Source of the DNA: Balaenoptera acutorostrata
Taxonomy: Eukaryota; Chordata; Mammalia; Artiodactyla; Balaenopteridae
Direction of reading: 5' to 3'
DNA length: 64,000 nucleotides
Assembly (NCBI RefSeq): GCF_949987535.1
Contig: NC_080067.1
Location: 57,346,405 to 57,410,404 of the forward strand
The translations under genes and the position numbers were made by a program. Shown here one piece after another: positions 47,031 through 57,089 of this stretch. The first letter of the stretch is position 1. The number at the start of each line of letters is the position of its first letter. Under the pieces are notes generated by a model that saw only the letters and a list, made by a program, of their open reading frames with translations, was not told the origin of the DNA and searched no databases.

Positions 47031-48464
47031 GAATATAAGAGTAAGTAAAAAATCTGAAAAAAAATTTTAAAAATCTGAGGCAATATAATTCCTAAAGGTG
47101 TATAGTTGAAAACAATTTCCAAAGATGATAATAAACGGAACAAGCTCATTACTTAATAATACATTCAAAAATTAAATAAAAATTCAAGTGTTTTGGGAGA
47201 CATAGAGTTGATAATTTTATACAGAAGAACAAGAATGGGTGTACGTGAAAAGTCACAGTTGTGGTTAGATCGTATAGGTGGAATGAGCAGTGTAGGTAGG
47301 AAGTTTTGATTGCAAAGATGCATGCTCAGGCTTCAAGCATACGGGCAGGCCTCCATTTCTTGACCTGCGTGGTGCTCATTTGATGATTTAATAATAATTT
47401 AAACTATTGGTTTTGTGTATTCTCTATGTGTATTATTTTTCACAGTATAAATAAGAAAAGTCAACTCTGACTGCCTTCACACCAGGCTCCAATCATGTGC
47501 TCTATCACACGTACAATTCATGATAACATCGGTTTCCTCAGAGTTGACTCATATTTTTAATAATTTATGAATGTGCCTTTCTCTCACACTCTTATAGGTT
47601 TTCCAGAGGTGATTTGGAGAGAGGGAGCCAGCATCCTGTACTAATTTGCCACCTTAGCAAGAAACAAAAGCTTTATCACTTTTCTTTGAAAAGGCACTTC
47701 AGCTTTTTCTGTTACTTGATCTCTGTCTTCCTGATTGAGTTTGATCAGATGTACTCTAACATATATATGATATATATATTTCTATATATGAGAATTATTA
47801 TATATATTAATTCAATACATGATATATAAACATATGCAGTATACAAATATAAAAATATATGGCATTTTATATATATTTAAATATGTAATGTATATATTAG
47901 AGGACTTCTGATCAAACTATACAGTCATAGACTAATTGTAATGCTTTCCTCTGTTTTTATTTAATATTATTACAAACATTTTCTCATATTATTAAATATT
48001 TAAACATCTATAATTTTTGGTGACCACGTAACATTTGAGATAATGGATGTACATGCTGATTTTTACCTTTTCCCCAATTATTGTTAGATAATTTGATTGT
48101 TTCTAAATTTACATTGTGCATAATAGTTCTACATTAATCTTTCACATGAAAATATGATTGTATTCTTAGAGTGAAATCTTAAATATGGAATTATTGGACT
48201 AAAGTTAAATTTTAAGATCTACGGGGGTAAAAATAGAATATTTTAAGAATTGTTGATACTTTATTCTGGATTTCCTTCCAGATAACTTTTAGCAATTTAA
48301 ACTCTTAGCAATAATATGTAAGAATATCTATTTCAGCATACATAGCAAATGTAATCAGTTTTAAAACTTTCTCAATTTGATGGTTTAAAAATTATATCTC
48401 CAATTTGCATATTTTACTGCCATTGAAATTGACATTTAAAATTTTTTTGTGTATTTTATTTCTT
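47031..48464. other. Unassigned AT-rich DNA
   Basis: No gene. Contains a dense AT-rich, partly palindromic tract (listed separately). A 71-codon frame at 47614-47829 has no domain. Confidence 0.45.
47757..47890. repeat. AT-rich partly palindromic tract
   Basis: Long runs of tatatata, atatatat and tatatttaaatat over 130 bp, interrupted by single C or G. It could form hairpins. Confidence 0.75.
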
Positions 48465-49286
48465 TGGTAAGTTTTTTAAATTGAAATATATTTGACATAA
48501 CGTGTAAATTTAAGGTGTATAACAGGTTGATTTGATATATTTATACATTACAATATGATTACTGTTGTAGTGATAGCACCTTCATCACATCACATAATTA
48601 TCATTTCTTTTTTGTGGTGGGAATCATTAAGATCTAGTCTCTTAACAAGTTTTATGATTATAACACAATATTGTTATCTATATTCACTGTGTTGTACATT
48701 AGATCTCCAGGACTTATTTGTCTATTAGTTGCAAGTTTGTACTCAAATAATTTCTCTCCTATTCCCCCATCTCCCAGCCCCTGGTAACCACCATTTTACT
48801 CTTTGTTTTTATGAGTTTGGTTATTTTAGATTCCACATATTAGTGATATCATACAGTATTTATCTTTCTTTGTCTGATTTATCTCACTCATCATAATACC
48901 CTCAAGTTCCACCCATGTTGTTGCAAATGGCAGGATTTCCTTCTTTCTCATGGCTGAATGCTATTCCATTGTATGTATATACCATATCATCTGTATCCAC
49001 TCATCTGTTGGCAGGCACTTAGGTTGTTTCAATATCTTGGATATTGTGAATAATGCTGCAGTAAATATGGGAGTGCATATATCTCTTCGATATCTTGTTT
49101 TCATTTCCTTTGGGTGTATACTTAGAAGTAGAATTGCTGGATCATGTGTTAGTTCTACTTTTAATTTTTTGAGGAACCTCCATCTTGTTACCATAGTGAC
49201 TGAACCAATTTAAATTCCTACCAGCAGTGTACTACGGTTCCCTTTTATCCACGTCTTCGCCAATACTTTCTATCTATTGTCTTCTT
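48465..49286 (-). mobile_element. L1 3' part (inverted partner), interrupted by SINE
   Basis: Minus-strand L1: the 3' UTR at the left end (aaattgaaatatatttgaca), then ORF2 C-terminal region (48961-49194 translates to [18 protein letters not shown] and [20 protein letters not shown]). It continues past the SINE to about 49645. An old L1 (L1MA/MB-like). Target duplications of this L1 itself were not found. Confidence 0.75.
49271..49286. repeat. SINE target-site duplication, left copy
   Basis: tatctattgtcttctt, identical to 49626-49641. Confidence 0.92.
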
Positions 49287-49625
49287 TTTTTTTTTTTTTT
49301 TTTAATTATAGCTACTTTATTTATTTATTTATTTATTTTTGGCTGTGTTGGGTCTTCGGTTCGTGTGAGGGCTTTCTCTAGTTACGGCAAGTGGGGGCCA
49401 CTCTTCATCGCGGTGCGGGGACCGCTCTTCATCGCGGTGCGCGGGCCTTTCACTATCGTGGCCCCTCCCGTTGCGGGGCACAGGCTCCAGACGCACAGGC
49501 TCAGTAGTTGTGGCTCACGGGCCCAGCTGCTCCGCGGCATGTGGGATCTTCCCAGACCAGGGCTCGAACCCGTGTCCCCTGCATTAGCAGGCAGATTCTC
49601 AACCACTGCGCCACCAGGGAAGCCC
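49287..49625 (-). mobile_element. tRNA-derived SINE (CHR type)
   Basis: Reverse orientation. T-tract at 49287-49303, (ttta)n at 49316-49338, then the GC-rich body and tRNA head, ending ccaccagggaagccc at 49625. The complement of the B box is gggctcgaacc at 49560-49570. A 24-bp internal unit is repeated (49401-49424, 49425-49448). Perfect 16-bp target duplications. It lies inside an older L1. Confidence 0.92.
49401..49448. repeat. 24-bp tandem duplication inside the SINE
   Basis: ctcttcatcgcggtgcgg at 49401 recurs as ctcttcatcgcggtgcgc at 49425, 24 bp apart. The copy at 43.5 kb has only one unit at the corresponding place. Confidence 0.9.
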
Positions 49626-49641
49626 TATCTATTGTCTTCTT
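49626..49641. repeat. SINE target-site duplication, right copy
   Basis: tatctattgtcttctt, identical to 49271-49286. Confidence 0.92.
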
Positions 49642-49645
49642 GATG

Positions 49646-49800
49646 ATGGGCAGAGGATCTAAACAGACATTTTCCAAAGAAGACATCCCAGTGGCTAACA
49701 GGTACATGAAAAGATGCTCAACATCACTCATCATCAGGGACATGCAAATCAATATCACAGTGAGATATCACTTCACACGTATTAGAATGGCCATCAATGT
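49646..49800 (+). mobile_element. Inverted 5' piece of the same L1
   Basis: Sense-strand ORF2 fragment. It translates to [20 protein letters not shown] and [20 protein letters not shown], then MAIN. In intact L1 this sequence lies just upstream of what is encoded on the minus strand at 48465-49645. The two pieces therefore meet end to end but in opposite orientation, as in twin-primed L1 insertions. Confidence 0.72.
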
Positions 49801-50246
49801 AAGCTGTTTATTCATCATCTTTTGTCCCCTTTTCAATCGGGAATTCTCCTTTTTTATTGGTTGATAAGAACCCCTTTTATTTATTTATGTTTATGTTTTA
49901 GAGTAACTATTATAAGTTTATACATGTCTTATTTATTGTAAATCTTTTCCTCAGTATCTACATTGCCTTTCAGTATTTGCTTTTAGAAGTTTTAGCTGCT
50001 AAGCTGTAGATTTTTAAACCTGTGAGGCATTGATCTTTTCTTTATTGTCCCTTTCTTTCATTTTACCTTTAGAAAAATTCTCTCATGCACCGTTTAGATA
50101 TTCAATGAGAATTTATTCTACATTTTGGGGGGAGTTAAAATTGTACATATTTATGTAGTACATATATAATATTTAATAAACATACATATAAAACATATAT
50201 AATACACATAAACATAAAATACATATTATGTATATAAATTAATTAA
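49801..50246. other. Unassigned AT-rich DNA
   Basis: No gene. The part 50140-50246 is A/T-rich with tacatatataa-like words. Confidence 0.45.
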
Positions 50247-50415
50247 TTGCCACTCAAGGGAAGAGGAGAAAGAACAAGAGCTCTTACTCTCTCCCCTTGG
50301 CTTCCGTACCTCTTTTTCTCTCTCTCATATATACGTATATCCCCCTAAGTGAAAGAGATTTTTACATTAAACTTTAGGATAAGTTGAAACTTTTATAATG
50401 AGCATTTCTCAAAGA
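50247..50415 (+). repeat. Inverted repeat, left arm
   Basis: About 169 bp starting ttgccactcaagggaagagg and ending ttctcaaaga. The reverse complement of 52244-52402 aligns over nearly its whole length, with a few small indels. Key shared words: ccccttggctt, taagtgaaag, ttaaactttaggataa, tgaaacttttataat. Confidence 0.85.
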
Positions 50416-50420
50416 GCTAG

Positions 50421-50422
<2 letters not shown>

Positions 50423-50477
<55 letters not shown>
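50423..50477. repeat. (TA)n followed by (CA)n microsatellite
   Basis: About 19 TA units (50423-50460) followed by about 8 AC units (50461-50477), directly next to the left arm of the inverted repeat. Confidence 0.97.
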
Positions 50478-50929
50478 AATATATATACAGTATATATGTG
50501 TATACACACCTACATATACAGGTATATACATGCACATACACACAAACACAGTAAGGATCTAACATTATTTTGGTTTCAGCATCATTTATTTATTGGATAA
50601 AATAATTTTTTATTTATTTGAAATGCTTTATTATTTTATTTTTTTCTACAAAATACAATCTCTTTGAGTGTTTTCTGTTCTTTAGATATTTATACACCCA
50701 CGTACTTAAAAAACACTTAAGGCATCTTCCATATTGAATAGATTTAGACATATGTAAATGAAGCATCATTGAAAAAATTTAGAAGAAAAAATGAGAAAAA
50801 TTATTGTACCAGAAAACTTGGGCAAGGTTATAATTGCAGTAGGGGAGAAAAGCTAGATATGCCAATTATGGCAGGAGAGAAAAAGTGTAGGTTTATATAT
50901 TTCTCATAGTAAACATAAAGATAATGTTA
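50478..50929. other. Unassigned AT-rich DNA
   Basis: No gene or repeat recognised. Confidence 0.45.
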
Positions 50930-51130
50930 AGTGTTCACTATATATAAGATATTGTGAAGTATATTACATGTATTATCTCACTGAATTCTTAAAAATCCAG
51001 GATTTCTTTTTTACCAATGAGAAAACCAAGACTTGAAAATTTAATTTCCCTTGTCAGAAAAAGTTGGGACTAGGCCTCAGATCCAAATCTTTCTGACTCC
51101 AAAGCCATCATCTTAACTATTGTGCTATAC
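50930..51130 (+). mobile_element. MIR SINE remnant
   Basis: tattacatgtattatctcac, tgaattcttaaaaatccagg, accaatgagaaaaccaagac, ctgactccaaagccatcatc and ttaactattgtgctatact are ordered MIR blocks. Confidence 0.6.
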
Positions 51131-51699
51131 TACTTTTGTCAGATTATAGAAAACATAAAAGTTTATCTAGTGAGACAAATACTCTCCTATCCCTGTGTTC
51201 TAGATGAAATTTATTGTGTGGATGTTTAGTAACAATGATGGATAATGTCTTCAACACACGTTTTACAGAAAACAGAGTAACACTTTAAAAATGGGCATTT
51301 CTTGTATCAGCTTTTGATAACAGCTTAGTTCATAACATTGAATTATAACTTAGTGCAGGCATTTCTATGGACAACAAGGTTGAGACAACTCAGATATGTT
51401 GCTATCTATGATCAGCTTTGATCAGGAATGTATTTATCATATACCATCATAGGGAGAGCCATAGGGGATCAGAAGGCAGGGCTTAATTTTTTTAAAGTAT
51501 CAGGTAAATGGCAGATTCTATTAGAGAGGAAAACAAGTCATGCAGAAAAGTCAATGTGAGTTAGCAGTTATCTGTCCTCAAAATAACCAAGATAGTTCCC
51601 TAAAGAAAGAGCAGAGTTGAGAACTGAAGCTGGTTTGATTACTTGTTCTGTGCATGTGAAACTTTGAGTTATGTGGAATTAAACTCAGTGCCAAGTCAA
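51131..51699. other. Unassigned DNA
   Basis: No gene or repeat recognised. Confidence 0.45.
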
Positions 51700-51815
51700 A
51701 AAATGCCAGGATTAAAGGGCTCTTCAGAAGCCTGATTCACCACTGTATTCCAGCACTCAGGAAGTGCTGGGCATGGAGCATATGTTAGATAAATATTTAT
51801 GCAATAAATAAATGA
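51700..51815 (+). mobile_element. L2 3' end fragment
   Basis: attccagcactcaggaagtg, then gagcatatgttagataaata and taaatgaataat. A short terminal L2-like match. Confidence 0.4.
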
Positions 51816-51989
51816 ATAATAGCATGAAAGAATGATTTTCCAAGGACATAATTTTCTTTTAAAGAGCTATGTGTGTATCTTCCTGATCACTTTTGGGATC
51901 ATATTAAAACTTTGACAATATATGAAGATTTGATTATGTTTCAATTTTAATAACTTTCATTGATAGGAGTTTTTCCTTTAATTAATAAT

Positions 51990-52210
51990 GTAACAGTCAT
52001 ATACAAGCACTGTACTAAATTGTTCCTTGTACATAATGTCAATAAATCTTCATCAAAACCATTATAATTTACATATTGTTTCTTCCTTCTGCAGTTGAAG
52101 ACAATAAAGGCTCAGAGAGGTTAAGCGTCTTGTCCAAGGTTGCACAGCTGTGAGTAGCCAGGATTTTGCCCTATCTTCCCAAACCCATGCCATTTATGAT
52201 TCTGTAAATC
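51990..52210 (+). mobile_element. MIR SINE remnant
   Basis: acaagcactgtactaaattg, caataaatcttcatcaaaac, aataaaggctcagagaggtt, aagcgtcttgtccaaggttg and cacagctgtgagtagccagg follow MIR order on the plus strand. Confidence 0.65.
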
Positions 52211-52243
52211 AAATATAGATCCACATTTTCTCCATTTTATGTC

Positions 52244-52402
52244 TTTGAGAATTATAAAAGTTTCAAATTATCCTAAAGTTTAAAGTAAATCCCTTTCACT
52301 TAAGGGGATATATGCATATTTAAGTGAGAAAGAGATATCAAGCCAAGGGGAAAGAGCAAGAATTTCCTTTTGTCCTTTCTCCTCTTTCCCTGAGTGGCAA
52401 CT
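52244..52402 (-). repeat. Inverted repeat, right arm
   Basis: About 159 bp whose reverse complement matches 50247-50415. It starts tttgagaattataaaagttt and ends tgagtggcaact. The spacer between arms is about 1.83 kb and holds MIR and L2 remnants. Confidence 0.85.
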
Positions 52403-53289
52403 GACTAACACACCTCAGAGACTACATGAATTGAGCCACTTATTTTTTTCGGGGGTAAATCACACAGCCTAGCAAAACGGCATTGCTGTTTGTATTCATG
52501 ATCTCTGATTTCAAATGAGCACCCACCCCTATTCAGCATTCTGTATTTCTCTATTATGCTCACTATTCTCAGAAATGTCTATTGTATATATTTTTTTACT
52601 TTTCTAATTCGTTCAATCTCTGTTAAGGTACCAAGTCATTACTGCCAGATAATCTCATATTTTATAGAGAATGTAAAAGTGATCAGATGGGTGATTTCTC
52701 TAATTCCACCACCAAATCTGCCAACAATCCTGGATCTGCTTCCATACTAGTTTTGTTGTGATTCGATGAAGGAAGAGCAGGACATTATGGCTTTATGATT
52801 TTAAAATTAATGAAAACATTTTTGCAGACCCCTAAAATCATTTGTAAGCCCCCAAAACTGTTCCTACTGTGCTAATGAGTAAGTGGGCTCTGAGGAAGAG
52901 CCTTTCTCACTATCGAATACTAATCCTTCTTAATGCACTGGATTGCATCTCCTGCCACCTGCTCAAAGAACTTTCTATTTTAGTTTCCTCTTCTCATTAT
53001 ATTAACCACTTTTAAAAATACTGGATTTTTACCACCAGTATGAAAACAAGCTTTAGTGTCTTCTAGTTTTAAAACAAAGAACAAACAACAGAACATTCAT
53101 TCATTATCTTCCCCCTGTTGCTAACTGCTGTCTCTGCTCCCAACTAGAGATAAGCTTCTCTCAGTTCTACCTTTCTTTGAGATTAACCAAATATTTTTAA
53201 TAATAATTATTTTCTTCTATTAACTTAGAGTAATGCATTTTTCTTTTAATTGTTATCCAAGGAACTTTCACTGCCTGTATCCTCTACTA
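52403..53289. other. Unassigned DNA
   Basis: No gene or confident repeat recognised. Confidence 0.45.
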
Positions 53290-53540
53290 TAAATTGAATA
53301 CAATTGGTGAGGGCAGACATCCTTGCTTTTTCACAATCTCAGGGAGAAAGCATTCAATTTTTCACCATTACAAGTGATGTTAGCGGTAGGATTTTTAGTA
53401 TATGCCCTTTAACCAAAATCGAAGAAGCTATTTCTATTCCTAGTTTGCTGAGAGTTTTTAACACATTGCTTTTTCCACATTTATTGAGATGATCACATGA
53501 TTTTCTTCTTTAAACTGTTGATATGGTGAATTGCACTGAC
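53290..53540 (-). mobile_element. Old L1 ORF2 fragment (RT region)
   Basis: The plus strand contains gtgagggcagacatccttgc, agagttttta-type and ttgagatgatcacatgattt text, the reverse complement of the ORF2 RT core and its downstream part. Short, with no frame. Confidence 0.6.
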
Positions 53541-53544
53541 TGAT

Positions 53545-54390
53545 TTTTCCCCCATTTTTTATTGTGGTAAAATACACATAACATAAAATTTACTATCTTA
53601 ACCATTTTTAAGTGTACACTTCAGTGGCATTAATTACATTCATATCGTTGTGAAACTGTCACCACCATCCATCTCCAGAACTATTTTAATCTTCTAAGAC
53701 TAAGGCTCTATATCCATCCAACAATAACTCCATTCTCCCTTATTCCCAACCCATGGCAATCGCTATTCTATTTTCTATTGCTATGATTTTGACTTCTCTA
53801 AGTACCCCATAAAAATGAAATCCTACAATACTTGTCTTTTTGTGACTGGCTTATTTCCCTTAGTCTAATATCCTTACGGTTCATCCATGTTGTAGCATAC
53901 TGAAGAATTTTTTTTAAGGCTAAATAAGATTCCATTGTATATATATGCCACGTTTTGCTTATCTATTCATCCATGAATACTTGGGTTGCTTCCACATTTT
54001 AGCTATTGTGAGTAATGCTGCTGTGAATATGGGTGTACAAATATCTCTTTGATACCCTGCTTTCAGATCTTTTGAGTATATACCCCAAAGTGGAATTGTG
54101 GGATCATATGGTAATTCTATTTTTGAAACAACTCCATATTATTTTTCACAATGGCTGTATCATTTTACATTCCCACCAGTAGTGCACAGGGGTTCCAATT
54201 TCTCTACATCCTCACCAATACTTGTCATTCTTGTTTTCATAGTAGCCATCCTAATGGGTGTAAGGTGGTATCTAATTGTAGCTTTGGTTTGCATGTCCCT
54301 AATGATTAGTGATGTTGAGCATCTTTTTATGTGCTTACTGGCCATTCATATATCTTCTTTGGAGAAATATCTATGCAAATCCTTTGCCGC
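53545..54390 (-). mobile_element. Old L1 3' part
   Basis: Starts with ttttttattgtggtaaaata at the 3' UTR end, then the ORF2 C-terminal region: ttccattgtatatatatgcc, tgggttgcttccacatttta and the 54160-54345 frame with [20 protein letters not shown] and [15 protein letters not shown]. Minus strand, old L1M type. Confidence 0.75.
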
Positions 54391-54399
54391 TTAAAAGTT

Positions 54400-55130
54400 T
54401 TTCTTTGCTTTTCTTATTCAAAATTGTTTGGGTTATTCTATGTCATATGTATTTTTTAAACATTAGGATTAACTTGTTGATTTTCAGGAAAAAAAACTTA
54501 GTGAGATTTCATTGGAATTGCATAGATCACTTTGGAGAGACTCAACATATTAACATTATTGAGACTTTTAATTCATGGAAAGCACTGTATTTCACCATTT
54601 ATTTAGGTCTTCTTTAATTTCTCTCAGGAATTATTGCACATATCTTATTAAATATAATACTAAATATTTCATAGGTTTGCATTATATTATATTAAAACTG
54701 ACATGTTTTAAATTTCAAGTTCCAATTGTTGTGTTAGAACATAAAACAATTGATATTTGTATATTGACTTTTTATCCTGAAACTTGCTAAACTCATTTAT
54801 AATTTTGAGTAGTTTTCAAAAAGATTCCTTAGGATTTACTACATGCATGGTCCTGTCACATGTAAATAAAGACAAATTCATCTCTTACTTCCCAAAATGC
54901 ATGCCTTTCATTCATTGTTGAATAAAGTGGTGAGAGCTGAAATCCTTTTCTTGTTCCTGAGCTTGAGGGAAGCGTTCAGTTTTCCAACCTGAAGTAGATG
55001 TTAGTTGTAGGATTTTATAGATGTTCATTATCAGGTTGATGAAATGACTTTCTAATCTTAGTTTCTGAGAATATATGGGACTGATTGTTTCGCTTATATG
55101 TCACAATTTCTTGCTTCTTGGTCTTTCTAG
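54400..55130 (-). mobile_element. Old L1 ORF2 fragment upstream of the 3' part
   Basis: Continues the same minus-strand L1 toward its 5' side: gaattgcatagatcactttg, agagactcaacatattaaca and agtggtgagagctgaaatcc. Degenerate, no frame. Edges uncertain. Confidence 0.6.
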
Positions 55131-55889
55131 TTATCTTTGATTGTCTGCTGTATAGTGTGATTTTATGTTGTTGAGTGCTTGGATTTTGTTATCTTCCTTT
55201 AAAGATTGTTGCACTTTTTTTCCAGAAGACAGTTTAGTTATTATTGGATCAGTCTGATCTTTTTGAGACTTGTTTTAACACTTGACAGGGTAGGTATTGA
55301 CCAGTCTTTAGGAATAATGTAGTTCTACCACTTAAGTATGACTCTCTGGGGTCTCCATTGACTGCTCTGGTGATCATCAAGAACTGTACAATCCAGTTGG
55401 TCGAGCTGAATGATTCCCTTTCCTGTGTGAGCCTTGGGAGGACTTCTGCAGTTTACAGCACCTTGGCCTCAGGGAGTTTTTTCCCTGGCCTCATGGAGTT
55501 CTGTTGTATGTATGTACAGTTTAATTTTAACATCAGATTCAAGGGGACTACTGTGGAGATTCCTGAAGGTCTTTTTATGAAAAATTCTTTTCATCTGGAA
55601 TTTTGCTTTTACACCCTGAACTGAAATCTTTTTTCTTCAGTCAGTGAGATCACCGTGTCCTGCTTATGATTATCCTGAATCTACCGTAGTCCTGACTGTG
55701 CCTCCAGAAGGAGAGCCACAGGGCTTGTAGGGCTTGTTTCTATCATTTCCCTTTTTATCAGGGATCACAGTTTTATACTATGTAGTTCCCAATATCTGAA
55801 AACAGGTGTTTGATGTATTTTTTCCAGTTTTCTAGTTACCTCTAGGAAGTTAAGTACAGACTCTGCAACTTCATCATGGTTGAAAGCAG
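55131..55889. other. Unassigned DNA
   Basis: No gene recognised. Possibly further L1-derived sequence at 55200-55330 (aaagattgttgcactttttt). An 88-codon plus-strand frame at 55358-55624 has no domain. Confidence 0.4.
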
Positions 55890-56433
55890 AAGTCTTGTTA
55901 TATTTTTTAAAGTTGACTTTTATTTTCTTTTTACTGCAGTTTTAGTTTCACAGCAAAATTGGGTGGAACTGAGAGATTTCCTATATACTCCTGGCCCAAC
56001 ACATGCATAACCTCCTCCATGATCAACGTCCCCCACCAGAGTGGTCCATTAGTTACAACTAATAAACCTACATTTACAAATCATTATCTCCCAAAGTTCA
56101 TAGTTTACAATAGGGTTCATTCTTGGCGTCACACATTTTATGAGCTTGGACAAATATATAATGACAGGTTTGGTATTAGTAATCCAGATTTAGGCCATTT
56201 TAATAGATGTGTAGTGATATCTCACTGTTGTTCTCATTTGCATTTCCTGGATGACATATGATATAGAGCATCTTTGCTTATTTACCATCTATATATATTC
56301 TTTCATGAGGTGTCTGTTAAGGTCTTTGGCCCACTTTTTGAAATTGAGTTGTTTGTTTTCTTATTTTTGAGTTTTAAGAGTTGTTTATATATTTTGGATA
56401 ACAGTCCAGTATCAGATATGTCTTTTGCAAGTA

Positions 56434-56810
56434 TGGGTATTCTCCGCTTTTCAAAAATTTGCTTTGCACCACTTCACTTTTATGAAAGGTCTACATTAGC
56501 AGCTGTTTCCACTAACCTAAAGAAGAAATGATAGCATTCAGCGTTTGTTTTGCAGCAAGCAATTGTAGAAGCAGCTCGCACCTGAGGAGTGGTAGTGACA
56601 CTGCCAGGCTCCTTTCCCAGGAATTTCACTCAGCATCAAACTGCCATGGCTGTGAACTGTATCCTGAGCTTCTGTGCTTTATTTGATTTATTTTGTACAT
56701 CCATTAGCAAGATGTGCCCTGAGATATTTGCTTCTTTGCTTTATGTCATTTCAGCTTATAAAAGGTTTCATAAGAATGCTTTACTTTTGGATAGTGGGGA
56801 GAAACCTGTA
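56434..56810. mobile_element. Nonautonomous DNA transposon, family not assigned
   Basis: Interrupts the L1 between ttttgcaagta and ttatttcccag. Ends are imperfect inverted repeats: tgggtattctccgctttt at the left and, as complement, the atagtggggagaaacctgta end at the right. A TA at each edge would suit a mariner-type target. An internal 79-codon frame (56589-56828) has no domain. Confidence 0.5.
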
Positions 56811-56823
56811 TTATTTCCCAGTT

Positions 56824-56878
56824 TGTGACTAGCCTTTTGTGTGTGCGCGTGTGTGTGTGTGTGTGTGGCTAGCCTTTT
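56824..56878. repeat. Duplicated L1 segment around (TG)n
   Basis: tgtgactagcctttt at 56824-56838 and tgtggctagcctttt at 56864-56878 flank a (TG)n tract with two gcgcg interruptions. Confidence 0.85.
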
Positions 56879-56925
56879 CATTCTCTTGACATTGTCATTA
56901 GCAGAGCAGAAGTTTTTAACTGCAA

Positions 56926-56948
56926 AAAAATCCAGCTTATCAATTCTT
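56926..56948. repeat. SINE target-site duplication, left copy
   Basis: A 23-bp sequence (aaaaatccagcttatcaa onwards) repeated at 57067-57089 with one mismatch. Confidence 0.88.
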
Positions 56949-57066
56949 CTTTTTTATGGCCATGCTGCAGGGCATGTGGGATCTTAGCTCCCTGACCAGG
57001 GATCGAACCCATGCCCCCTGCGTTGGAAGTGTGGAGTCTTAACCACTGGACCACCAGGGAAGTCCC
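56949..57066 (-). mobile_element. Short tRNA-derived SINE
   Basis: Only the tRNA-like head and a short tail: T-rich start at 56949, then catgtgggatcttagctccc and the B-box complement gggatcgaaccc at 56999-57010, ending ggaccaccagggaagtccc. It lacks the GC-rich body of the other two SINEs. Reverse orientation, inserted in an old L1. Confidence 0.88.
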
Positions 57067-57089
57067 AAAAATCCAGCTTATCAACTCTT
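57067..57089. repeat. SINE target-site duplication, right copy
   Basis: Matches 56926-56948 in 22 of 23 positions. Confidence 0.88.
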
